From contig NW_020825289.1 in assembly GCF_003286085.1 (NCBI RefSeq), forward strand, positions 7,006,001-7,070,000: a DNA stretch of 64,000 nucleotides. Direction: 5' to 3'. Shown here one piece after another: positions 1 through 12,200 of the stretch. The translations under genes and the position numbers were made by a program. Below the pieces are notes generated by a model. That model worked only from the letters and a program-made list of their open reading frames with translations, searched no databases and was not told the DNA's origin. This DNA comes from Drosophila persimilis. Taxonomy: Eukaryota > Arthropoda > Insecta > Diptera > Drosophilidae. Within the stretch, counting starts at the first letter, position 1, and each line of letters starts with the position of its first letter.

Positions 1-58
1 CTTTGGGGAAGAAAACGACTGAGTGAGTATGTGGGTGAGTAATCTATTTGGGGCTCAC

Positions 59-269
59 CTGTACCCGTGCTGTTGGGAGGACTGCTGCGTCGCCTGCGGC
101 TGGTGCTGATGTAGCGGTTGGTGCTGCTGATGATGTTGCTGGTGTGTCAGGGGATGATGCACCAGTGGGGCTGGTGGAGTTGGCGCTGGGGGCAGCCACA
201 TGTCCTCGAGCGAGGTGCGGCCACAGCTCTCGACCAAGCCCGGCGTCGACTGGCACCGGCCCATGGCAA
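59..269 (-). CDS. CG42260: CNG channel exon: Pro- and His/Gln-rich C-terminal tail
   Basis: The exon begins after an ATATAG acceptor (269) and ends before a GTGAGC donor (58). It carries 69 whole codons plus split codons (enters in phase 1, leaves in phase 2). It follows the CNBD and encodes a Cys-containing start (GRCQSTPG), then a Pro-rich stretch ([10 protein letters not shown]), then His/Gln repeats such as HQQHHQQHQ. Such tails are usually disordered and evolve quickly. The upstream intron is 279 bp. Confidence 0.75.
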
Positions 270-3200
270 CTATATTAAAGTATTTGACTGTGTTTTATAA
301 CCAAAATCATCCACCAGACGGAAAGAAATGAAATGAAAGGAAAGGAAAGATGGAACGGAAGGCAAAACAATCGAATCGTGTTATTCTGGGGCAATCGTAT
401 TCGTATCTTTGAATTTCGAGTGGTGTTTGTTCGGGTGTATCGGAGTGTGGGAGTGTGGGAGTGGGGAATGAGGAATGGTTGAGGTAAGGGCATAAAAGAG
501 GCGTGTCAGGAGCGGGAGAGGCCGAGGATAAATAAGACAAGTGCCTACCTTTTTCTAGTGGCGCCTTCTTGTATTTCTCCAAGCGCTTGACGGCTATCGA
601 CTCCAGACGTACACGCGCCGCCGGATACTCCTTCAGCACGTCCCACATGTCCTTCTTGCTCAGCACGAACAGGTCGCTGTAACCCACGGAACGAACGCTG
701 GCTGTGCGTCTGTTGCCTGTTTTTTTTTTGTTTTTATTTTTTTGGATCGGGACAGTTGGTAAAGCAAATGTTTACCAAAGCAAAGAGAAAAGTTTAATGG
801 TCTTGCAACGGAGAATTTCCATGAAGTGCTGTCAGTGTGTCTGTGTCTGTCGTTCGATTCTGCTTGTTGACGACTGGCTTCGCACAAAGACATTCAAATT
901 GCATGCCACACGGAGGATGTGGAGTGCGGAGTGGGAAGAAGTGTTCTTAAGTGGAATTTTGGGAGAGACAAAACCAGGCAATATTTTATCTTTGGGGTCG
1001 TTTTGATTAAAATCTATGGATGTGTGTTCAGAAGAAATACCTATGTCCAAGCTCCCCAAATGCCAAGGCATGCAATTCAAATGCCGCATCTGGAAACCCA
1101 ACAAGAAGAATCGAATGTGAGTATTTGCTGGTGGCAAGGGGTCGTATACTTAGTTTGAATTACACAAATCTCAATACAAGTAAGTGTAGAGAAACGTTTA
1201 AATTACGGCCAGGCAAAGCAATACAACAACATCAACATGGACTCAGAGACAATTAGAGAGACAGAGATATACATATGTAGTAGATAGACATAGAGAGAGA
1301 TAGAGATAGAGACATACGTACGTACATACATAGATAGATAGATAGATAGAGATGTAAAGACTAACTACCGTACGAAATGACATTAAAGTTTAAATTTCTC
1401 CAGGGCAATTGCGACGTGGCCCTTGATTGAACCCGAATAATGCTTTGAACATGCAAAAACACAAAGATCTTTTCAACAATTCGATTTGTAGTCTCTAATT
1501 GCTGCAGGTGTGTGAAAACTTTTCGGCAGGTTGAACTTTTTGTCGGAGAATTAAGTTGCCAACTCGTGAGCCGAAACTCAATTAGTTGGCAAGGAGCGGC
1601 TTCGGTGACGCTTTCGAGTATGCAACGCAATGATATCTGCCACTCTTCAACGCACACACAAACACACACCACACAGACGCACACGCAGGCACGTACAACT
1701 ATTGCTGTTAATTGTGATGATGTATGGACGAGAGAGAGAGAGAGAGAGAGCAGGTGCTGCGTTTCCCTGGAGCCATTTGTGTTAACACTTGACTGCCAGC
1801 TGGCTCTGACTATTACATGAAATTAAAGCGGCATTAAGTTCAGCAAATTGTTTTTGTGCATCACAACCACAATTGTTGCGGCCATTTTTTTTTTACTCAT
1901 GTGTGTGTGTGCAGCGTCAATAAAAATATATTCACGTGAGAGAGCATGCAGGTGCAATAAATGCATTTGACATTCATTAATTTTGCAACAATATGAGAGC
2001 ATGTGTGTGCCTCTGCGCGTGTGTGTATGTGTGAGCCAGACATTGAGGGCTGGAGCGTAATAAAAAACTCGTTTCATACTTTTCGGCTTAAGCCCAAAAC
2101 AATAAATTGCGTATTAAAAACATCCAAACAATTTTCCAAAAAAATAAAAACAAATTAAAAAGCATTTGTTATGAAAAAAAGGTATTAAATTGGTCTGAAG
2201 TACTCAATCTATATCATTACAGGAGCTAAGGGAGACAGGAAGGACGAAGGCCAATATAAAATATATATGTATGTATCTCTGGGAGGGCTACACTTAGTTA
2301 TTATTATACATTCCACACACATTTACATGAATATATGCTATATAGTATCTGGTATACATTTGGATTCTCATTTCTCAAAGAGAGAGAGAGTGTGTCTATG
2401 TGTGTTTTTGTTACGAGAGAATACGGGTACATATTTTGAAATATGTACATAACATATGTTAATTCTGAGATTGAAAGGTTGGTTGGGTTGGTTTGGTTGG
2501 TTGTTGTAGTTACGTTATCGTTATTGTTCCGCCTGTCGCACTAAAACGGGATATTTACCAAGTTCTTTACCTGCTGTGCCCATATTGAGTATACTAATCT
2601 CGCCAAAATAGGAACCAGCCTTCAGTGAGGCCATCACCGTCTTTCCATTGTCGGCCACAACCTGCAATCGTCCACGATTCACAATGTACATCTCCTTGCC
2701 CACCTCGCCTGCGAATGGAAATTGCTCTAAGGTATAAGAATAAAGGAATGTATGTGGAGACTATGCCTGTACCCTTTCTGCAGATGTAGTCGCCGGGCGA
2801 GAAGAGCACTGGCCTCAGGCGCAACACCAACTCGCAGAGGAAACCAGCTTCGGTATTTTGAAAAATCTCAACCCGCTTAAGTGTATCTAAATGGACGTTA
2901 ATTGCTATTTCAGCCTGAAAGATACAGAATAATACATTTGGGTAATGTAATGTAATGGATAAATCGTGTTGTATAGGGCGACCCTTTACTTGCCTTTAAT
3001 TTATCAGGAAGACAGGACACGGCGCGCTCCTCGTCCGAGCACTTTTGCGTGAGCCACAGGTAATCGAACCATTTGATGACCTTCACCTGCAGATGATTCG
3101 GGACACGTCGCATCCGCATGTACGTCTTGACGCCGTCCAGCTTGGCTAAGGAGCGACAGAACAGGGAGACAGGAAGAAACCCCCGAATATTTGTAGTATA

Positions 3201-6200
3201 TTTTATTTTGTATTTGCAGAGAATTTTGCCTGGAAATTGATACGCGACTGGCATACAAAGAGTGTGGAAATTAGGCAGCCGCTCAACTCGCACTATGGGA
3301 AGTGGAGCGCCGGAGCTTTACCCAACTAAATGCTGGTCTATTATGCATAAATTGCTTCGATCTGGCCCATGGTAGATGGGAATTTGCTCTCTAATCGGTC
3401 AATCAAGATGGTCTGCATAAATTTGTGATATAAGTCTTTTAGCTGTGCGGCAGACATCGCTGAATATAAGCTCTTCCTGGCCAACCGGGCGCATCCTTAA
3501 TATTGATTACTCATACGCCCCGGCGAGGAGCCTTCGTCCTGCCAGTTGAGGTCGTCCTCTACTGACCGAACAGAAAACGGACCTCTGATCGCCTCAAAGT
3601 GCGGAAGCGGCACGTGCGGAGGGATTGATTGGTTATGCTCGTACTCGTACTATCTAAGGAATTGCGGCATTCCATGTGAACGAGCCAACTTAAAGAGCAC
3701 CCATTCTGTTCGAGCAATATTGATTAGAGAAAACTGGCTTTTGTTTCTTATTCCCCCCATCACATGTGGCGTCCGCCCCAGCTGCTAGTCATCGGAGTCG
3801 ATAAGAGGAAATTAAATCTCTTGGCTCGTCAGTGCCAACAAATATTGACACAATTTGTCGGCGGTTGCCAAAGGGGAGTGGCACTGGAAACTGGGAGATG
3901 GGACTGCGTTTTTGTGGGGAAAGCGGGTGGGGGGGAAATTGGCAGGTAGAAGCGAGTGAGTGCTGCGTCTTTTGTGTTTGCTCGTGCAAACATTTGAAAA
4001 CCAACTGACAAACAAGCAAACAGATTGAATACAAATAAATACCCAGTAACCAGGCTGATGTCTCCTACAGGGTGGGGCTGGGGGCCGGGGGTGGGTCCTG
4101 GCCAACAACGACATCATCTATAATGCAATCAATTCCCCCTCTCCATCCCGTCCAGGCACATCCAATCCCTGTTGGTCATTTGTCATTTCCTCAATTGTAA
4201 AATGTCTTTTGTTGTCCAACTCAAATTTCCTCCGCTTCTCAAACGAAATTAGGACCGAAGAAGCAAGAGAGCATTTTTCATGAATGCTTCTGGGAGTTCG
4301 AAGCTGTTCCCATCTTAAAGTTCCAGACTGAGACCTGCCCATACACATTTAAACTTGTTTCCCAGGGTATTCAACATTCAACATTATCCTCATGATAAAA
4401 ATAGTTTCTTTCGAGCCATCTATTGGCAAAGTGAAAGATTATTGAATGGCAGTGTCGGCCTCCTGGTAGCCATTACACACACACACGATATGAATAACGC
4501 TCGAAATGGCACCAACACACGTACCGGCCATCCATCCGCCCATCCCTTACTTTCTGTTTGCTCCCCTTTGCATTGATACCGAGAGCCATGCAAAATTACA
4601 GCAATTTTTTATTGCGGAACAGCTTGAATGCAGCATCCAACTGCTGCGCTCATGTTGCCGCCTCTTGTGGCACTCCCATTCCATCCCCGATGCCACAGAG
4701 CACGTTCTCGGTGAAGCTGGATTTTGCAGGTCTTATTTTTGTTACAATTGAAAATCAATCTAAATATTAATTGCATATTCCATGGCAGACGGGAAAAACA
4801 AGCAAGTGAATCGAAAACTCTGTGTGGTTACATGTGGCTCTTGTTTTTTCCGGGTCCTTGGGTGTGGGATATTTCTGAGGTTGGTACAGTATTTGCGGTT
4901 TGCCTTCGATAGACTCTCTCCTTCTCTGTCTATACCTCTCCATCTTCTGTCTGCCTTGCGTTTTTCAGCCTGTATGTATTCCCTGCTATGTCTCTTTTCA
5001 TGGATATATCTTCCGTTTCGGTGTTTTTAGAAATTACTCAAGCTTTAATACCTTCCCCTGCTCTGTGGCTGAACAGAGCTTATCCCGTTCCTTTCAGCTT
5101 CGTTTCTGCTTTTTCCCGCTCCTCTTTCCATTTCGTTGCATTTTCCGAGCAAAATTTAATTTGCCATTTTTTGCCCTCAAGTCACTTGGCTGCGTTTGGG
5201 GCCAAGAGAGGATGCTGCCAGGCCGTAGGGGTGGGGCTGGCTAGGAGATACATATAGTGGCAAACTGCATTTGGCTTCACATTTTGCTTATTTCTTATTT
5301 ATTTTTCATTTTATGCTCTGCTTCGCCCGCAGTTGCCCCCAGCGAACTTTGATCTGCTTCTGTTGCAATTCTTGTGGCACGGGGAGTTCTGTTAGCGGGG
5401 ATTGGAAGCGGTGGCAGCGGTGGCAGCGGTGGCATCGGTGCCAGTGACTGAGTCACCTTCAACAGGAGGAGTCACTAGGGAAACTTGAATGAATAGTTTC
5501 CAATAATTACATTAACTGTTTGACTCGACGTTTGTCCTGGGACACCGGCACAATTGCCACCAAAGGATCAACTGTTTGGCAAAAACTCAGACCCGGTAAC
5601 AATTGTGGGTGGTTGTCGGTGGCTCGGTGGCACAAGAAAGAAAAAGAAATCTGGGTGCAAAAGTTCATGCCTTTGTCTGACAACAAACTGCAGCAAGTTT
5701 CTGCTGGGAGAGAAAGCGGATCGCATAAAAACAGTAAATATGCGTAACAAAAACTTTCTCTTCCTGCCAGCCTTTTCATAAAGCGCACCCGCACATGCAG
5801 CATGCAGCATGCAGCGGAAAATGGAGGAAAAACCCAGAGTTCTGAATGGGACCTAGGTGCGGGGATAGGAGGCGGTGGCGGTGGCGGTGGCGGTGGCAGT
5901 GGCTCTTGCAGTGCGAGTGGGAGTGGAAGACATGTGAAAATTGCAAACTAACTAGAAACCACTTAAGATCCATGGGTGATGTGTTATGGCAAAGCAGGAA
6001 GTTGTCTTCCCGGTGAGAACAAAGGCCACGCCAGGGGACGACGACAGCAATGAAAGGCGAAACGGCGATTATCGCCCGAGTGTACGGCGAACCCGCTTCT
6101 TGATTCCCCTCACCCAACTGTCTTTCCATTTGACCCACTCTCTGTGGTATCCACACTGCTGCTGCTGCCAAAGGCATTCTTCAAGTGGCATTCCACTTCT

Positions 6201-9200
6201 GGTTTCTGGCCTGCTTAATTATGCATTTAGCGCAGCAGCTGCTGATTTCGCCGTTTCTGCCGATTTTGTGGGTGTTTTTCTCACCTCCTCTTGAGTCCTG
6301 ACGCCGCCTGAAGAGGCGCGTAAACAATGGCACCGAAGTGCTGGATGGATTTATTCGGGCGGCAACTAAAAATAAATGCAGGCAGCCCTCCATGCACCAC
6401 CTCGCCAGTCGGCAATAACAATGCGCATGCCAGTTGCATCATCAACAAATAGCAGTGGCAGGGGCCGGGACAGGGGGCAGGGGGCAGCGGAACGAAAAGC
6501 AGTGGCAGTTTCAGCACAAATCCTTGGGAAATTCGCTATTCAAGGATAATGGAAAGCTCAGGCCCTTAAAGAGCGGCTATATGCCGCGGCACAGCACCAA
6601 CAAGAACAAGAATAGCCACTGGCGGCGTGTTCTAAAAATACGACAGCAAGTTGGTGTACATGCAGCTTAATGGGCAACAGCGGCGGCGGCGGCCACCAGC
6701 GGCGGCCACCAGTGGGGAGTGCGTCTACGATATTGATTGGAATCCGCAAGCACACATACAAGCACACTCACACACACACGGTGTGTAGATACACGGTTAC
6801 AGCAGGGGGCATAGCCACAAGCAAACAAACACCAACACAGAGACACACAGCCTCTCCGTTGGACATTGCTGGGCCAAGCAAAAGCAAACAGCGAAACGAA
6901 CAACAAACACAAACCAAGCTGAAAACACACACACAAACACACACAGAAAGAGTGGGCCACACAGGCATACACACTTGCACGCAGCAAGGGCGGGCAACTT
7001 AAAGTGGATAATGGACGTCGCTTTCCCCGTACTGAGGCTCCTTGGCAACTGCTGCTGCTGCTGCTGCTGCCACAGCCACTGCCACTGCCACTCCTTCCAC
7101 TGTGTCTGCGTGCTCCACTTTGAGTTTGCCAAAATGAAAGAAGAAAGAGGTAAAAGGCAACAGCACCAAAGAAAGAGGTATAAGCCGTACTAAGTCGAAC
7201 AATGAGACACCCTGGAAGAGCTCTAGTGAACCAATACGAAAGCAATATCCATCAGCGCAATAAATGATGTCGAATGCCAAAAAATGGATGCCCTGGAAGA
7301 ACTCATGCACTGCTCTGCAAAACCAATCCTCTTCAGCTCAGCAGTGCATCCGTACTCCTTTCAATAGCACCACCGCGCGCGTGTATGATATCCCCGGGTC
7401 CGCGGCCAATGCTAAATTTTTGCCCGCGTTCTTGACTCAGTTCATTTGCCTCGCTTCTATTTTTAGGGCAACCTCGCCCCAGCCAGCCAGAGAGTATCGT
7501 GGGGCAGCTGCCACAACAAGGACGAGGGCCACAGCAAACAGCAACACTTTGGCCGTTACATTACTTGCACGTTGCACGTTGCACGTTTAGCAAGTCAAAA
7601 ATAGCTGGCAAAGGCACTACAAATTTGCAGCATCCGACTGCACCAGGGTGCAGGGTCCCCACTGCATCTTCATCTCCGCCAGCGCTTGCGTCTTCTTGTG
7701 TGTGTGGCTTAAATTGAGCGCGTAAATTGTTTTAATTGCGAGGTCAAAAGCCAACCCCCGGCCACGGCACCAGGCGAAGCCATCTGGACGTTAATTGCAA
7801 ATGAAGACTGAGCGTGCATTTGCAGAGCGCTGACCAGTTGGCTCTATAAATAAGTCGGAATAGTGTAAGACTATAAGATGGGGGTATCTTGGCGAGGAAC
7901 AGGAAAAGATATTCCAAGCGGAAGGAACTTGCTACTCCATGCATTCAGTAGAATATATTCCTTTCGATCTATCCTTCTCTATCTTTCTATATTTGTATAA
8001 GTGTGGTTAGCCAAGGGGTCGGAAATGTACCTTTTTGGGCAGAGAAACTCTGCCAAAAGAGGCTATACAAAGGCAATAAGTATTTAAATTTAAGCAAAGT
8101 CAACAGCAAGAATAAATAATTGCATGCAAATGGGTGAAAAATATGAAAGCTGCAAGAATCATAAGTATGTGGAAAAGTGTCCGCACATATCCATCAGAAT
8201 CCGATGACAGCTCTGCTGACGGGGGGAAATTTCCATTGAAACTATTTACAATAACAATTACATAATGGAAAAAGGAACGAGGGACAGTGGGAGACAGGGG
8301 GGATGGCAGTAGGATGGAGAGGATGAATTTACATAATTTTAAATGCCAGTTTTTGAAACGTCGCTACGTTTGGATTGTTGCCAAAACATGGTGAAAAAGC
8401 CATACACAACTTTACCCGGCAGTGCCCCGAACGTCCTGAATGGCGAGGTCCTTCTATGACGATGTGTGTCCTGTTACATTAGTACGCTAGTGTTTGTGTG
8501 TCGCTTTACATGCCGGTGTGTATGCTTGTCGATTATCGCCAGCATTTGGCGAACGGCAAACTTGGGCGCTTGTCGGCATTAACAAGCCACAGAGCCATGC
8601 GTTAAACTAAGCGTGAATGTAACAGTGTGCGTATATGTGTAAGGGGGAGGGGAAGCTGACAGGCAAAGAAGGTGCCACTCAGCGAACGTGCATGTGTGTG
8701 TGGCAAGAGCAACATTGTTGCAAAATGATTTTGTATAAAAAAGAACCATCAATAACTCAAATATAATGACAGTTTTCCACTTGTTGTTGCCTCTCCTTCC
8801 TCTTCTCCTAATCTCCGACTTCCTTTTCATCTCCCTTGCTCCTGCTTATTTTCCACTGCCCCCTGGCATACCCTCCTCCTAAGCGAAGCTAAATGGATGA
8901 ATAACTTAAGCCAGATGCTCCAGCCTCTCTTGCCTGTTCTCTCTCTCCCCCTTTCTCTCTCGGTTCTCTTGGTGTGGGTGCGGGCGTGAGTATGGGGGCC
9001 CTTGCTGTTGCTCTGCTTGTGTGATGTTATGTAATGTAATAACGTCAATCAAATTTAAAAAAGGCAGACCAACTATTTGAAAATCAATTTTCATGCCACT
9101 CCCCTCACCTTCCGCCATTTCCACAGCAGTAGTAGCATTAGCAGGAAACAGGAAAGGGAAGAGAGAAGAGAGAAGCAGAGCGGAAGCTTAGTGCTCCTTG

Positions 9201-12200
9201 AAGTTGTTGCAGGCATGGGGCTGGGGGCGGGAGTCCTGGATGGTTGGATTGGTGTCATGGGCTAATGTAGCAGAAGACCCTGGGACCTAGTCATTCCCCC
9301 GTCTAAGCCATGACTAGCGTGAAGGCTTGAAAGGAAATTAGGATGGGGGAGCGTGAGTGTCTCGGGCTTAGCCAAGGTTTAAACTTAAGATCCGCCACCA
9401 AAGTGAAATTTAACTCATTAATCATTCGTCATGTAGGGAGGGAGGGCGACAAAAACATTTCGAGGTCCATCAGAGCGGCTCAAAGGCGCACAGGAATAAA
9501 TCAAACATGTGATGCCCAAACCCACTTTCAAGCCTTGTTAAACCGTTGACAAGTCTGTAGATTTTATTGGGGTTTACCTGATCTACAGTTCGTTTTGGCC
9601 ATACCTCTTCTGGCAGATTGCATTGACAGTGCATATTCAATATATACATAGTATTCTCGTTGATTTCTTTTTATGGCAGCCACTCCAAAACTATTGCCCA
9701 TCGCCATCGTCCTCATCGTCCGCCCGGCCACTCAACGCAAACGCTGAATTGACAAATTGATGGATGGTTCTCCAAAACGTTGCATGCTTCCTCCCATCAT
9801 CATTCTCATCCTCGTCTGCTGCCACATGATGCATTAAGTTTCCGGCAAAGTTTGCGACCGCAACAACAATTGCTGCCTCAGCTCCTCCAAAGTGTTTTAT
9901 TAGCAATCGAGTCCTGAGTCCTGAGTTTGCGTCGAGTTCAGTTCAGTTGAGTGGAGTTGATTGTCGGATTATGTGTCCATGCTTTTTATTCCACAAATTT
10001 CTCCTGAATACATTGTGTTTCTTGCGCCCAGCGACCACCGACCACCATCTTGAGGAGCTACTCAGGAAAGTCTATGAAAAAGCTGTCAGTGATAGCAAGC
10101 GTTTTCCTGCAAGGATTCCTCCTTCAGTGTGGTCAATCTTCTACTTTGTGGTCCGGGAAATGCAGGACAATATTATGCACATTCTGTCTGTGGTGTCCAC
10201 TGGCGAGTATATCACGACAGCCATCAGAGAACCCGATTATGACCCGATGGCCGCATAAATTTTGAACAATTTCATCTACTTTATGATTGGCCCAATATGT
10301 GATTCGAGTGGGTCGCAATAAAAATTGAAAATTTGACCCACACAAATATGCAGGCAAAACCAGAAGAGAAGAAAAAACCGGAAAAGCGAAGTGTGAAGTG
10401 AAGCAGAAGTGAACGGAAACGGGGAGAAAGGGGAGAGAGCATAAAGCCAGAAATTAATTCTGCAGCACGTTTCGACCATTAAGCCGCCAGAGCTTTGCTT
10501 GCTGACTTTGTCATGGACATGGCTCTCTCTCTCCAACGCTTGTCCGCTTGTGGACACACACACACACACAGAAACACACACGCACACATGCAAAGTGTTG
10601 TATAAACAAGTGAGAGGCCAGTTGGCGGCAGCAGCAGAAGTGAGGTGGCTCCAGGCAAGGCTAAGATGGGGGCCCAGCAGTCGGAAAGGATGGCCAACAT
10701 CAACAAAAGCAACAATAGCAACAGAGAGACATGCTCTTAGGTGGGCGTATGAAATCAAGGTGCCACGCCCACTGGCATCAATTGTGCTTTGTTTGCCCCA
10801 ATCCCGCCCCAATCCCGCCCCTCCCCCCTCGCCCGCTCTCATCTAGCATCCTTTTTGTGTGTCTCATTGTCGCCGTGAGTGGCTTTAATATTTTCCAGCT
10901 GACGTTGCTCTTAATGAAAGCAGGAAAACCAAGCAAGCTGGCTCCTCCCGCTGCTCCTTCTCCTCCCACTTCCTCGTTTTTGGTCCAGTATCACTAGTGC
11001 TCTCCTTGGCTCTGCCTCTTGCTCGCTCGTCTATTCTCTCCCTCTCTCTGTCTCGCCCTCTCTTTGCCTTTCTCTTGGCATTTTCCACTTAGCTGACTTG
11101 GATTGCTCTTGCATTTCGTCCAGTTATTTATGGCCCCTGCCGAGTAAACGAGTTCATTTAGCTAATGGCCGCACGCCCAACTGCGCCTACAAGAGAGGCC
11201 TCGAGTTCTCCATGCCACGCCAGGCCTCCCCACTCCACTTCACACCACTCCACTCCATTCCATTCCTCAGCGCTGGACTCCTTAAGCTCCACAGTGCTCC
11301 TACTCCTATGCTACAATGGACATTACATTGCCATGACAGCAGCAGTGCCAACAGATATCCATATTTTGCATACAGTTTGTGCCAAGATGGCACTTTTTTC
11401 ACCGCCCATTGTTGCTGAAGGGTTCTTTCCTTTCTCCGAATCCAAATTCATATTACATGCCATTACTCCCGTTTTGTGAACATTCCAGACCCCTCCTAGG
11501 CAACAAGTCGAGACCATGTTGTCATGGATTGGAATTTATGAAATTGTTTTCTGTGTGACATACCGAGAGATAATACTTTCAGGTATCTAACATCTCCTCC
11601 ACTCCCCAACCGTTTTGTCCTAAAAGATTAGCTTGCTGTAATAGTCTGGGGAATTCAGGTCAAGCCCTTTGTGAAAATATAGCATCAATGGAATTCCCAT
11701 TTAGCTTATAGAACGATGCCAACACTCACCTTGAAACTCCTTGCGTGCTGCACTCACAGACGTCACAATGTTGGCCACATGGCCGAGGACCGTGGCGAAG
11801 AGCATCAGGCCAAATAGCAATTGCAATATCACAAACACATACTCGCCCTTGGAGCGCGGCTTGGGCAGGTCTCCGATGGTTGTGAGGGCCAGAGTGCACC
11901 AGTAGTAGCTCTGCAGATACTGCTTCACTACGTCCGCCGACTCGGAGTCGTGGTAGACCCAGTTGCGGGACCCGAAGCCGTTGTTCTTGTGGATGATGTG
12001 GTAGAGACAGCCGTTCCAGTGGAATATCACAAGCAGATAGTGGATGAGGGCCGTCGAGCGGAAGAGGTTCGGGTAGTTCGTGTGCCGCTCGGTGCGGTCC
12101 ATGAAGGCCCAGAAGCGGTAGATCTTGACCAGCCGGAAGCTGCGCAGAATCGAGTTGAAGCCGATGGACAGATAGAGAAAGTCCAGCGGCAACAGGCACA

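Noticed and set aside
6667..7245. 192-codon minus-strand ORF rich in Cys, Val and Ser
   Set aside because: Produced by CA/GT and GCN simple repeats.
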